The notes under the pieces are model-generated. The model did no database searches. It was not told where the DNA came from and saw only the letters and a list, made by a program, of their open reading frames with translations. From Heterohyrax brucei (Eukaryota; Chordata; Mammalia; Hyracoidea; Procaviidae): a stretch of DNA of 64,000 nucleotides. Position 1 is the stretch's first letter; each line of letters begins with the position of its first letter. The stretch is from NCBI GenBank assembly GCA_028571685.1, contig CM053140.1, positions 24,967,501 through 25,031,500 of the forward strand, written 5' to 3'. This document shows, piece after piece, positions 9,687 through 20,599 of this stretch. The position numbers were made by a program, and so were the translations under genes.

Positions 9687-10658
9687 TCAAAGTTCTGCCC
9701 ACTGGGAGGATTTGCTTTCACCACTGTCCTTGAGGGAGGTCCCAGAAAGGGGCTGTAGTGCTGCTGCTGTCCACTTTCGAGTGGTGCTGACATACCGCGC
9801 AGAACCATCTGTAAACCAAGCACGAGTTTTCTCTGCCTCGGTCAGCTGGTCATAAGGAATCCCCCATGAGGCCATAGGTGCAAACTGGGAGACAGGAGGT
9901 AATGTTACAGGAGTGGAGACCATGGGCATTTGGGCCACTTCCTCATGCAATTTATTTGTGCCTTCAGGTCCTGCACGGGCCCGATCTCGTATATACCACT
10001 TCCATTTAATGATGGAGTGCTGCTGTGCTCGTCCAGCTTTATGACTCTGTGGGTCAGACAATACCCAGTTCATGATAGGCAGCTCAGGACGCATGGTGAC
10101 CTGGTGTCCCATGGTTAAGTGCTCAGTCTCTACTAAGGCCCAGTAACAAGCCAAAAGTTGTTTTTCAAAAGGAGAGTAGTTATCTGCAGATGGCAGAGCT
10201 TTGCTCCAAAATCCTAAAGGTCTACACTGTGATTCGCCAATAGGGGCCTGCCAAAGACTCCAAACAGCATCTCTATCTGCCACTGACACCTCGAGCACCA
10301 TTGGATCAGCTGGATCGTATGGCCCAAGTGGCAGGGCAGCCTGCACAGCAGCCTGAACCTGTTGCAGAGCCTTCTCCTGTTCTGGGCCCCACTCAAAAGT
10401 AGCAGCCTTTCTAGTCACTTGATAAATAGGCCAAAGTAGCACACCCAAATCAGGAATATGTTGCCTCCAAAATCCAAAGAGATCCACTAGGCGCTGTGCC
10501 TCTTTTTCAGTTGTCGGAGCAGCCAGGTGCAATAACTTATCCTTCACTTTAGAACGGATATCACGACATGCCCCACACCACTGGACCCCTAGGAATTTCA
10601 CTGAGTTGGAAGGTGCCTGAATTTTTGTGGGATTAATTTCCCACCCTCTAGCACGCAA
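9687..10658 (-). pseudogene. pol: ERV-L RT connection and RNase H
   Basis: 323 codons. The frame begins after the frameshift in RT (near 10685) with the RT thumb/connection region (FLGVQWCG near residue 25, then FGFWRQHIPDLG). It includes GFWSKALPSADNYSPFEKQLLA and the start of RNase H with its first Asp (AWFTDGSARY). It ends at a stop after SSQWAEL. RNase H would degrade the RNA template during reverse transcription. The pieces of the older ERV-L at 5782-7318 align to this part, which is how the nesting was recognised. Confidence 0.85.
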
Positions 10659-11644
10659 ATGTTTAATAAGTCCAGGGTCACTGATATTTCTTCCTTAATA
10701 GGTCCAATCAGCATAATGTCATCTATATAATGGACCAGTGTCACATCTTGTGGAAGAGAGAAGCAATCAAGGTCCCTGAGGACCAGATTATGACATAGGG
10801 CTGGAGAGTTAATGTAGCCCTGCGGCAGGCAAGTGAAAGTGTATTGTTGGCCTTGCCAGGTGAATGCAAACTGCTTCTGGTGGTCCTTGGAAACAGCTAT
10901 GGAGAAGAAAGCATTAGCCAGATCAATAGCTGCATACCAAGTACCACGAGATGTATTAATTTGCTCAAGCAGTGAAACTACATCTGGAACAGCAGCTGCA
11001 ATGGGGGTTACCACCTCATTAAGTTTGCAATAATCTACTGTCATTCTCCAAGATCCATCCATTTTTTGCACAGGCCAAATAGGCGAATTGAATGGGGATG
11101 TGGTGGGAATCACCACCCCTGCATCCTTCAAGTCCTTAATGGTGGCAGTAATTTCAGCAATTCCTCCAGGAATACGGTATTGCTTTTGGTTCACTATTTT
11201 CCTAGGCAGTGGCAGTTCTAGTGGCTTCCATTTGGCTCTTCCCACCATAATAGCTCTCACTCCACTTGTCAGGGATCCAGCGTGAGAGTTCTGCCAATTG
11301 CTGAGTATATCTATTCCAATCATGCATTCTGGAACTGGGGAAATTACTACAGGATGGGTTCGGGGACACACTGGACCCACTGTGAGATGAACATGAGTCA
11401 AGACTCCATCAATAACCTGACCTCCATATGCCCCTACTCTTACTGGTGGGCCACAGTGATGTTTTGGGTCTCCTGGAATTAGTGTCAGTTCAGAGCCAGT
11501 ATCCAGTAGTCCCTGAAAAGTCTGATTATTTCCTTTTCCCCAGTGAACAGTCACTCTCGTAAAAGGCCGTAGATCCCTTTGGGGAAGGGCAGGAGACAGA
11601 TTAACAGTGTAAATTTTTGGCAGGGTATCAGAATTCTTCCTCAA
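10598..11644 (-). pseudogene. pol: ERV-L protease and reverse transcriptase
   Basis: 348 codons in the same frame as gag. The aspartic protease active site LLDTGSELTLIPG lies near residues 47-59. RT follows from about residue 150: WPVQKMDGSWRMTVDY, AIDLANAFFSI (first catalytic Asp), LPQGYINSP and YIDDIMLIG (catalytic YxDD, near residue 308). Shortly after YIDD the frame is lost by an indel near 10685; the downstream RT continues in another frame at 10658. The stop at 11663-11665 separates it from gag without a frame change, so the ancestral element may have used stop readthrough. Confidence 0.9.
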
Positions 11645-11662
11645 AGGGACCTGGCCTCCCCT

Positions 11663-13399
11663 TCATTCAAGGGGTTGTGGGTCCTTAAACTCGCTCAAGT
11701 CTGGGAATTGATTGAGGGACCGCGACTCTCTCTTTTGGTGATTTGGGTTAGACTGCTGTTCACCTGACCTAGAGTTCATCCTTTCATACATATCACGTAA
11801 ATACTTAGTAGGCTGATCATCTATTGCACTGCTAGGGACACCATGACTAAGGAGCCAGTTACACATGTCTGCATGAGTCAGATTATTACGATTACTGTTT
11901 TGTCTCTGCTATCCATTACTGTAAACACGCCCACCTTGTCTTTGTCTACTGAGTGCAGCCACTTGACCCCTACCACCGTGGGATCCAGTCAGCCCCATTG
12001 TAGTTAGGTGTCTTAATTCAGCTAGGACAGCTCCCACTGTCATATCTGATTTACATAAAATGACAATCACAGCAGTCTTCAAGGATCCTGGAGCTCCCTT
12101 CACAAATTTGTTTCTCACGGTTGTGGTGAAAGTTGTGTCCTCTGGACATGCTATGTGTGGATTTGAAGGCCTAACTGAATAAATCCACTCTAGCATGCCA
12201 ATTTCCCTAAGCCCTTGGATACCCTCTTCTACAGTACCCCAAGACAAGTCTGGCAATTCAACTTGATTTAATGTAGGCCACCACATCAGCCATGCTTCAG
12301 CAATCCAGTCAAACTATTAGGTCCTCTCCTAACTTCTCGAGCTGAAACATTGAATGAAGGGTCTGTGCTCAGTGGACCCAGGTCAAGAAATTCAGACTGA
12401 TCCAGCTTTATGTTCCTTGCACCATTATCCCACACACTTAACAGCCATTCCCAAGCATATTCCCCAGGTTTCTGTTTGTATGTGTTACAAAAGTTCCTTT
12501 GGAGTATAGCGTATCTCCTCCTGGATCACACTTTGTACTTCACCTTTTGGAGCTTGCTTGGATTTAAGTCTAGTTACAGGCCTAGAAGCCAAAATTGGCA
12601 GTGCAGAAGTGTTCTTAGAATCTTCAGCAGGCTCTCGTAAAGCCTCTGCCTTAGGCCGCGCCCCAGGCAATGGCTCTGGCTGGCACTCTTCAGCGGCTGG
12701 AGGGCTACAGCTAATCTCATTAGGTTGGAGCCCAGGGGATAACGGCTTTATTGGGCGGGGCGGTTTCGCAGACAAAGGGGAAGTAATACCTTCACATGGG
12801 TGTGGTTCAGCTGACAGGAGTGCTTTACTGGAAGTGAGGGGCTCAGCTTCCCCAGCTTCCATATCATCCTCCCATATATCTCCATTCCAAGTTGCAGGGT
12901 CCCATTTCTGCCCAATCAATGCCCTCACTTTAATTTCAGATACTTCTCGAGATTGGCAATTGAGCTGGCGTTGCAATTCCGCCACTCTAACGATAAGCAT
13001 CTGGGTTTGGCTTTCAGCAGTTTCGGCTCTGCTATTACAAGTAATGAGGTTTTCTTTTAAAGCACAAGCAGCAGCTTTGAGGTCTCTTACACGACAAGAG
13101 AGCTTTGATTCCAAGGCCCTGAGCTCATCTTTTTCCTTCATCAGCTTATCTAATGCAAGTAGGACCAGCCACCCAACTTCCTTGTACTGCTCATCCACAC
13201 ATAATTTCGAAAAGTCATCACACATGTTTTCACCCTGAGGGTCACCTTTCACCAATATCTGATCTATCGGTGGGGCTATTTTGCGGATGTGTACCGCCAC
13301 CTCCCCCCACGGACTAGCAGGGCACTTTTTACCGATAGGAGCAGAGTTAGCAACAGTGTTACTATTAGCCAGACTCAAGAACCACTTGAAAGGATTCAT
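11663..13399 (-). pseudogene. gag: ERV-L gag, interrupted by in-frame stops
   Basis: Begins at ATG 13399, a short distance after the primer site. The first open stretch (304 codons, to 12485) has a heptad-rich, coiled-coil-like part (about residues 75-150) and then a Pro/Ser-rich linker. The same frame is open again at 12286-11909 and 11866-11663, with stops between, so all three belong to one gene. I see no clear CCHC zinc knuckle. ERV-L gag is known to be related to the mouse restriction gene Fv1; that statement is family knowledge, not seen here. A 226-codon antisense ORF at 12558-13238 (+) is a shadow. Confidence 0.8.
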
Positions 13400-13423
13400 T
13401 TTTACAATTTTGTTTTCCTAGAA

Positions 13424-13438
13424 CCACTCCTGGTACCA
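13424..13438 (-). promoter_or_regulatory. Primer binding site, tRNA-Leu-like
   Basis: Three bases after the 5' LTR the minus strand reads TGGTACCAGGAGTGG. It differs at two positions from the complement of the mammalian tRNA-Leu 3' end (TGGTGTCAGGAGTGG). ERV-L elements are named for leucine tRNA priming. Confidence 0.8.
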
Positions 13439-13441
13439 AAC

Positions 13442-13507
13442 TGTCTTAGGCTGGGTTTTCTAGGGAAGCAAAACCAGTAACATGTGTAGGTACAAGGAAA
13501 GATTTAT

Positions 13508-13541
<34 letters not shown>

Positions 13542-14101
13542 GACAGATAGATAGATACAAATATAGGAAACAGCTCACATAATCACAGAAGCTGAATGTC
13601 CCAAGCTCTGGCACAAGCCTCACGTGTCCATGGAAGCTGAGGAACCCAAGGTCAGCAAGTCAGAGACCAGAGTTGCAGATCACCGGTTGTGTAGGTCAGT
13701 GGATCCCAAGCTGGTGGCGAGACGAAGCGACAGAGGCTGGAGATCGGTGGATCCCAAGCTGGTGGCGAGAGGAAGCGACAGAGGCTGGCGAACCCAGGAT
13801 CGGCAGGTCAGGGAGCAGGACTGGGCAGAGGCTGGCGAGTGCAGGATCGGCAGGTCAGGGAGCAGGACTCTCAGGTGCCGACTGTAAGGACTGATGAGCC
13901 CAACAGCTGCTAGCTCAAGACCCGGAACCAGATGCTGGAAGAAGAGATCAGGAGCTCCTGGCCACATGAGCGATCAGCAGCCGTAGTCCAAGGTCACGAG
14001 ATGAGAGCCGAGGGGCAGGGAGCCACCACAAACCCCGCCCTGCCACTTAATACAGCAGCCAAATAGGTAGTAGCCAAGTTGACATAATCCTGACCACCAC
14101 A
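13442..14101 (-). repeat. 5' LTR of the ERV-L provirus
   Basis: 660 bp. On the minus strand it starts TGTGGTGGTCAGG. It is longer than its partner because of a 48-bp tandem duplication (13701-13748 and 13749-13796, unit starting GGATCCCAAGCTGG) and an expanded TA microsatellite (13508-13541). Confidence 0.95.
13508..13541. repeat. (TA)n microsatellite in 5' LTR
   Basis: About 16 TA units with one interrupting G. The homologous place in the 3' LTR has about 5 units, so it expanded after integration. Confidence 0.9.
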
Positions 14102-14870
14102 GTTCTGTACAATAGACAGACAGCACTACAGTGGTGGGCAGCAGCAGCACTATAGCCGCTTTCTGGGAACTCCCTGAAAGACAGCGGGGAAGAGAAACCC
14201 TTAACCAAGAATTGTTTTTGGAGGTGAGGTTAATGTTGCTTGTGTATTTAGAGGTATTTGTTGTTGTTGTTTTCTAGCTTAGATTAGATGAGAATACGCT
14301 CTCTTTCTAATACCACATTCTAACTTCTGAAAAGGCTCTTTACGAGAGATACTCTGAGTAGAACTTTGAGCAGTGAACCTGGTTGTTCATTTTGCTTGGA
14401 AGGAGTAATGGCAATATGTGCAACTGTATACCAATTCATGGGCTGTGGCCAATGGTTTGGATGGATAGTCAGGGTCTTGGAAGGAACATGATTGGAAAAT
14501 TGGAGATAAGAAGATATTGGAAAGCGGTACGTAGACAGACCTCTCTGAATGGGCTACATAAGTGAAGATATTTTTGTTACACATGAAAGCTCACCAAAGC
14601 GTGACCTCAGCAGAGGTGGATTTAACAATCAAGTGGGTAGGATAATGTGTCCTGTGGATAAACAGTCATCCTCTTTCTCCAGTCACTATCATCATTGTCA
14701 AACAGTCTCATGAACAAAGTGGTCATGGTGGCAAGGATGGAGGTTATGCATGGACTCAGCAACATGGACTTCCATTCACCAAGGCCACCTTGGCTACAGC
14801 TACTCTCAAGTGCCCAGTCTGGCAGGAGCAGAGAGCAACCCTGAGTATCCCTAAAAGAATTCTTCTTGTT
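14102..14870 (+). pseudogene. Old ERV-L RNase H/integrase, right of provirus
   Basis: Continues the old pol interrupted at 7318. Landmarks shared with the provirus (reverse) are 'agcagcagcactatagccgc', 'cattttgcttggaaggagta', 'ggctgtggccaatggtttgg' and 'atgaacaaagtggtcatggt'. About 120 bp at 14221-14340 has no counterpart and may be another small insertion. Homology fades near 14850. Confidence 0.8.
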
Positions 14871-15132
14871 AAGGCCATAAATTCTGTTCACAGCCTCATC
14901 TCTTGTTTCTGGCTAGACGTGTCAGCTCACACGTGATTGCTGGACTTTTCTCACAATGTCCCTGGGTCAAGGAAGGCCACCATGCCCCGGAAACTATTCT
15001 TTCTAAGCAAAACCCAATGTTAGATCTTAAACAAGGAAAAAAAAATTGCTAGATGATACAAGAGTTCCTTGTGCCAGGGCCCCGAGGTTTCCCAAGTAGA
15101 AGTGACTGAGACATAGTAAGAAGAAAAGACTG

Positions 15133-15658
15133 TGTCATGGATTGAATTGTGTCCCCCCCAAAAATATGTGTAGCCATGTGGCTGGGCCATGATTCCCAGC
15201 ATCTTGTGACTGTCCTCCATTTTGTGATTTTCCTGTGCTGTATGTTAAAGGATTAGGGTAGTACTGTAAATCCCTTCAGAAGATCACCTCCCTGCTCCAC
15301 CGTAAAGGGAGTTTCCCTGGAGTATGCCTTGCCTGACCCTTAATCCTTTCATCCTACAAGAGATAGAGAGAAAGAGAAACAAGCAGAGAATTGGGAACCT
15401 GTCACCATCAAGAAAACAGAACTGGGAGAAGAGCATGTCCTTCAGACCTGAGGTTCCTGTGCCAAGATGCTCTCTAGACAAAGACTGATACAATACCAGA
15501 CTTCCCTCCAGAGCCGACAAGGAAGAAAGCCTTCCTCTGGAGCGGACATCCCGAATTTGGACTTGTAGCCTACCGGACTGTGTAAAAATAAACTTTTCTT
15601 TGTTAAAGCCATCCACTTTGTGGTATTTCTGTTAGAGTAGCACTACCTGACTAAAACA
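15133..15658 (+). repeat. MaLR-type solo LTR
   Basis: Forward copy from TGTCATGGATTGAATTGTG to TGACTAAAACA, with an AATAAA signal near its end (15587). Flanks GACTG and GGCTG agree in 4 of 5 bases. This is the best full-length example of the LTR family seen again at 41794, 55223, 57277 and 59473, and reversed at 875, 28922, 31206 and 55685. Confidence 0.85.
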
Positions 15659-15724
15659 GGCTGAGTGCAGGGTGACAGAATGGTTAGCCAAGTACGAAAG
15701 TTCCTAAACTAAGGCATATAAAAG

Positions 15725-15815
15725 TTCAGTAGTGCCTAAGGACACATGTCTAGTAAGTGATGGAACAGTATTCAAACTCAGCTGGCTTCAAAACCTGTAT
15801 TCTAGATTCTGATTC
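15725..15815 (-). repeat. MIR fragment
   Basis: 'cacatgtctagtaagtgatg' followed by 'attcaaactcagctggcttc' resembles the reversed MIR core. Confidence 0.5.
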
Positions 15816-16112
15816 AACTGTAAAACAATCTTTAACTTGAATCAAAATCTCAAATCACAGGCTTTTGTTATTTTGTTACCTCAAACCTAATTAGAGTTTA
15901 TGCCATCTGCCACAAACAGCCAATCTTTGAGATCGGTGAGACGAAAAGCAAGACGTTTCTTGCATTCCGCTAGGCAAGGACACAGAAGGGATCATGCCAC
16001 CAAAGATCTGGCTACCTGAAAGGGAGACTTAGCTGGAGGTTTTATAGAAAAAAAGGGAATAAGGCTCTATGAGTCCTAAGAACTTTTAGAAGTTTACTTC
16101 TTCTTTTGATGG
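15816..16112. other. Unassigned
   Basis: Nothing recognised. It may be sequence flanking the old ERV-L. Confidence 0.3.
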
Positions 16113-16676
16113 TATGGTGGTCAGGATTGTGTCAACTTGGCTGCTCCATGTTTGGCTGCTCTATCAAGTGGCAGGGCGGGGTCTCTGGTGGCTTACCTCC
16201 CCCTCAGCTCTCACCTCTCTGCTTTCCACCACTTACTTCCTGTCTGTTCATGTACCCAGAAGCTCCTGCTCTCTTCTGGCATCTGGTTCCTGGACCTGAA
16301 ATAGCAGCTGTTGGATTCATCAACACTTAGAGCCGGCGCTTCAGAGTCCTGGTCCCTGACCTGCTGATCCTCAGTTCAGTGGTCTCTGCAGCTCCGTGAG
16401 TCAGTAGAGACCTCACAGTCTCACTGCCAGCTTGGGATCTGCCGAACTACACAACCAGTGATCTAGAACTCTGGTCTCTGACCTGCTGACCTTAAGTTCA
16501 CCAGTTCCCCTCGTGGTCACACGAGGCTTGTGCTAGGACTTGGGACATTCAGCTTCTGTAATTGTGTGAGTTATTTCCTTTATATATGAATCTTTCCTTG
16601 TACTTTGTATACAAATATTTTCTTGTACATATATGTGTTACTGGTTTTGCTTCCCTAGAAAACCCAGCCTAAGACA
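16113..16676 (+). repeat. ERV-L LTR (solo, or 3' LTR of the old element)
   Basis: Forward LTR related to those of the provirus. It starts TATGGTGGTCAGGATTGTG and ends GTTACTGGTTTTGCTTCCC...CCTAAGACA. It has a different middle, so it is an older subfamily member. Flanks GATGG and GGTGG match in 4 of 5 bases, which favours a solo LTR. It lies on the same strand as the old pol remnant. Confidence 0.85.
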
Positions 16677-16971
16677 GGTGGTCACAGTGATCTCCTCCCA
16701 GATGTGTGACATGTTAATTGGTATTTTCAACCCGGAGGAGGTCTGGCCATCATGTAAATTGTCAGTCACGAGGCAGATTATTTCTTTTTGAGGGTTTTTA
16801 GATTATTATCATTTGTTTCTCGACAATCCTAAAGATAGCACAGGTTAGTTCTCAACCTTGAGAGAAACTAAAGGAGACAATGGACTCCTGCTTACAGACA
16901 GAATTAAGAAACGAAATGGTGCTCAAGATGTGGCCACTTATTTTACTCTGCCTGTTCCAATCTTAAGAAAC

Positions 16972-17140
16972 TCTGGTGGCATAGTGGGTTAAGTGATACA
17001 TCTGCTAATCAAAAGGTCAGCAGTTTAGATCTGCCAGGCTTGCCTTGGAAACTCTATGGGGCAGTTCTACTCCAACCTTTTAGGCTGCTTTAAGTCAGAC
17101 TCGACTCAATGAAAGTGCATTTGGTTTGGGTTTGTCTCTA
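16972..17140 (+). repeat. AfroSINE-type SINE
   Basis: Forward copy: 'agaaactctggtggcatagt', 'ggaaactctatggggcagtt', then 'taagtcagactcgactcaat' and 'catttggtttggg'. Confidence 0.85.
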
Positions 17141-18750
17141 ATCTTAAAGATTACACCCAAGACAGCCCTATGGATGAGGTCTACTCTGTGGAATCTCCAT
17201 AAGTTGGAGATGACTTGACCACCCCCGCCTCCAAAGTGACTACTATTCTGATTTCTCTCAATATTTGTTTTCTTTAACTCCTCAGAAAGCTTAGGTTTCA
17301 GGTAACCACCTCATCTGAATTCTAGGGAATGAGAGACAGAGGTGAGTGTTGGCTCACCCATAGCAAAGGTCACTGTGGGCTGGTGAGAGGGCAGAGAACC
17401 CCCAGGAGCATCAGACACAAAGGAAGTTCTGACCCACTTGCAGGCTCTTCCCCATGGCCCTCCACAAGGTGCTCATAAGAAAGAATAGGGGACAGGGCTA
17501 GTGACTAGAGAGTCTCCCTCCTCAGGCAGACCTACAAGGTCTTCAAGTTCGTGTTGTATCTTCCAAGTTACCACAGGCGTGTTTTCGAATGGCTCTACCA
17601 CACATGACCCAGGAGCCATTTGTTGTACCTTAACTAGCACTTTCTGCACTTTTCTAGCCACTGTTTGCTCATTCCTTTTACAGCCTCTTTCTTGCAGCCT
17701 AGTTCTAAAGTCAGTGCCCCATTTTAAGTTTTTGTTACAACAGCACCCTATGTTTGGTATTAATTTGTGTATCAGTTATTTAAGATTGTGTTAAAAAATG
17801 CAAAAATGGTGTATTCTACCAGTAGGAAGTGTTTTTTTTTTTCCCATGTTAGCAAGATAACCAGAAATGAAGAGCCCAGGGCTGGTGCAGCTACACAAAA
17901 ATGCCACTGAGGATGAAGGAGTGTTGGGACTTCTAGTTACCCTGTCTTTAGCCTGTGACTTTCACTCTGATGGTCATGAATGGTTCCTGTAGCTCTGGAC
18001 ATTGTGTGTGCTGCTATAAAAGTCACAGCGTGAAGAATCAAGCTCAATGAAGCCACTCCTTTCCTACAGCATTCTCGGGAGCCACAGCCAGTCACTTCCT
18101 GTACACATACTGACCATCACTAGTGATCATATGGCCCCTCCTGGTTGCAAGAAGGGCTGAGATGTGAAAGATTTTTTTCACTAGTGCACACTACCAACCT
18201 CAGCAAAAAACCCAATACTTCTGTAACAAATAAAAGGCAATTTGAAGAAACTAATAGTACATGCCATTCTAGAGTTTAAATATTTTTTCAACAAATACCG
18301 AAGATCCAATACCATAAAGATCATGTACTCAGTTCACAATGTGATTAATTTAGAAACTAGTAACAAAAAAAGCAGTTAAACAACATCCGTATGCATAAAG
18401 AGAACTTCCCAGAATGTTAAAAATGTTCTGTATCTGGAATGGGGCCTCAGGGGTGGCGTATCAGTTACATATACATATGTATACATCTGACAAGCTCATA
18501 CAACTGTACATTTAAGATTTGCATCTCAATGTAAGTTAATTACACCTCAATAAAAATATATCCATAAGTTACTATTTAAAACTTCAATTCCAAGTACTTC
18601 ATGAGTCAAGGAATAAGTGATCATTGAAGTTAAGACATTTAGAATTAAATCAAAACAAAAAAAATATTATGTATAAAAAAATCTGATACAGCTAGAATAC
18701 CCATAGAGACATTTATAGCTCCAAATATTTATATTTTTAAAAACTAGAAC
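17141..18750. other. Unassigned 1.6 kb
   Basis: No repeat family or exon could be assigned with confidence. A 97-codon + ORF and a 62-codon - ORF near 17.5 kb overlap each other and match no motif I know. The last part (18240-18750) is AT-rich and lies downstream of the zinc-finger pseudogene, so it may include its old 3' UTR. Confidence 0.35.
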
Positions 18751-19902
18751 TTAACTAGCAAAAGGTCCACCATACAGATGAGACACTGATAAAGACAGGC
18801 CAATATTCTTCACATTTTCTCTTCTACCATGAATCCTTTCATGCACAGTAAGTGAAGAACTGTGCCAAAAGGTTTTCTCACGCTGATTACATGCATATGG
18901 TTTCCCTTCAGTGTGGGTTCTCACATGTACGATAAGGTGTGAAGACCGGTCAAAGGTGCACCCACATTCCTGAGGCCTGTAGCTTTTTGATGCTGTGAGT
19001 TCTTTCATGCTTCCTAAGGGATGAGGGCTCACTAAAGACACACCCACATCCTTGATGTGTGTAGGGTTTCTTTCCAGTGTGAGTCTGCATGTAACTCTTG
19101 AGAGTTGAGAGGCAACTTAAGGCCTGGCCACAAGTCAGGTTTCTCCCCAGTGTATATCCTCTTATGCACACTGAGGTGAGTGCTGGTCCAGAAGGATTTC
19201 CCACACTGGTTGCATTCATAAGGCTTTTCTCTAGTGTGTTTCCACATATGGATCTTCAGTGATAAGTACTCCCTGAAGACTTTCCCACACTGACTACAGT
19301 TAAAGGGGTTTCTCTTGAAACCCCTAAGGGATGACAGTTGATTTAAAGCTTCCCCACACTCCTTACATCATAGAGTTTGTCTCTTATATGGTTTCTCTGA
19401 TACAAAATCAGGTTAAAGTTCCTTGTGAAAGTTTTCCCACACTAATTACATTCAAAGGGTGTCTCTCCAGTATGAATTCTCAAGTGCTGCCAAGATTTGA
19501 GGAATACTTAAGGCTTTCATACATTCTTGACATTCAAAGAACTTCTCTGAAGTCTGAGTTTTTTCATGTGTAATAAGGTCAGAGCTGTATCTGAAGGATT
19601 TTTCACTTTTGTTACATGCATGGGTTTTATTTGCACTACAAATTTTCTCAGGCACAATCAGGTGACAGCTCTGGAAGAGAGACTGTCCACTTTCTTTACA
19701 TTCATAGGGGTCCTCTCCAGTATGAATTCTCTGGTACTGAAAAAGTGGTTCAATGCTGTTAAATGGTTTCTCAAATTTATTAAATTTATAGAGTTGTCCT
19801 CCAAGCTGAGGTTGCTCCTGTTGAACATGGAAAATGTGAATATAGAAGGCTTTATTAAATTGATGTTCTTCACCATGTGATTTTTTTGTGTGAGAAACGT
19901 CT
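18751..19902 (-). pseudogene. C2H2 zinc-finger exon of a KRAB-ZNF gene
   Basis: The last exon of a KRAB zinc-finger repressor gene. After an acceptor-like TTTTCAG|AGACG (first base 19902) come a spacer and then degenerate Kruppel-type fingers. Recognisable ones include KPYECNQCGKSFWTSTHLSV, a finger reading HERTHSIKK, and GCTFDRSSHLIVHVRTHTE, with TGEKP-type linkers. At least two frameshifts switch frame between fingers (near 19130 and 19000), several Cys/His are replaced, and a few fingers survive only as halves (SEKFFECQEC near 19520). It ends at a stop at 18751. KRAB exons of the same gene lie upstream on the same strand. Intact proteins of this family bind DNA through the fingers and recruit TRIM28; this copy cannot. 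Confidence 0.85.
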
Positions 19903-20162
19903 CTGAAAATGATTACTTGTATTTTGCTAAGTGAATACAGAAGTCTTGATCTAGTCTATGCATAGTTTTCCCTGAATTAATGATACTTTACTATATAAAT
20001 GGGACAAAGGTGGCTCCTGTGCGTTAGTCTAAAATGGTCTCCACGTTTTCCTTTACAAAAGCTAGAACGATTGCCCTAAAACTCATGGGCAACAAACTCA
20101 AATTCTCACACATCCAGTTCACTTAAATATAATGATTTTATCCATTTAGAGACCGATTTAAA

Positions 20163-20362
20163 AAAAAGCAGTTGCTGTTTAATCAGTTTTAACTCATAGT
20201 GACCCTACAGCACCAGAGTAGAACTGCCTCATAGTTTCTAAGGCTGTAAATATTTATGGAAATAGACTGCCACATCTTTCTTCTACAGAGTGGTTGGAGG
20301 GTTAGAACCACTAGCCTTTCAGTTACAACCAAGCACTTAACTACAACACCACCAGGGATCCC
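20163..20362 (-). repeat. AfroSINE-related SINE, longer variant
   Basis: Reverse copy: 'cagttttaactcatagtgac' at the start and 'gcacttaactacaacaccac' at the end. The middle is longer than in other copies ('ctttcttctacagagtggtt'), so it belongs to another subfamily or holds a small insertion. Confidence 0.75.
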
Positions 20363-20599
20363 TAGCTCATTAACCTATTCTGAGAAATTCTACCAATCAG
20401 CTGCTAACCATAGATCAGACAAACTCTGCAGTTATAAAAGACCTCAAACTGCTGCTGTCCTTCAGAGCTCTCCAACCCACCACCTAGATACTTAAGTCCC
20501 CTCTCCACCAGGAGGTCCCTTGCTCTCTTCTCCCCTGGGTGATCTGGATGGTATCCCCATACCACAGTTTCTGGAAAGTCTCTTGTTATGAGAGATTAC

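Larger units (their letters stand above)
7319..14101 (-). mobile_element. ERV-L provirus, complete with two LTRs
   Basis: A class III endogenous retrovirus on the minus strand. It is bounded by LTRs 7319-7909 (3') and 13442-14101 (5') that begin TGTNGTGGTCAGG and end CCTAAGACA on the minus strand. A perfect 5-bp target duplication GTTCT lies at 7314-7318 and 14102-14106. Order from 5' to 3': LTR, tRNA-Leu-like primer site, gag, pro, RT, RNase H, integrase, dUTPase, polypurine tract, LTR. dUTPase after integrase and the lack of env are typical of ERV-L. I count about 16 substitutions over roughly 570 aligned LTR bases (near 3%). Coding capacity is broken by in-frame stops in gag, one frameshift in RT and two stops around RNase H/integrase. 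Confidence 0.95.
5782..14870 (+). mobile_element. Old ERV-L pol remnant, split by three later insertions
   Basis: Plus-strand sequence homologous to the pol gene of the minus-strand provirus at 7319-14101, recognised by comparing the two within the window. Collinear pieces: 5782-6236 (end of RT/connection), 6412-6565, 7131-7318 (RNase H up to the 'GS' after its first Asp), and 14102-14870 (rest of RNase H and the integrase zinc-binding region). The gaps hold an AfroSINE, a foldback mariner and the younger provirus. Many stops and indels show it is far older. Its LTRs are not certain; the ERV-L LTR at 16113 could be its 3' end or a separate solo LTR. Confidence 0.85.

Noticed and set aside
12558-13238. 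226-codon plus-strand ORF
   Set aside because: Exactly antisense to the ERV-L gag coiled-coil/linker region; an open shadow of the real minus-strand gene.
13673-13967. 73-95-codon ORFs with internal repeats on both strands
   Set aside because: They translate the LTR's 48-bp tandem repeat and have no coding evidence.
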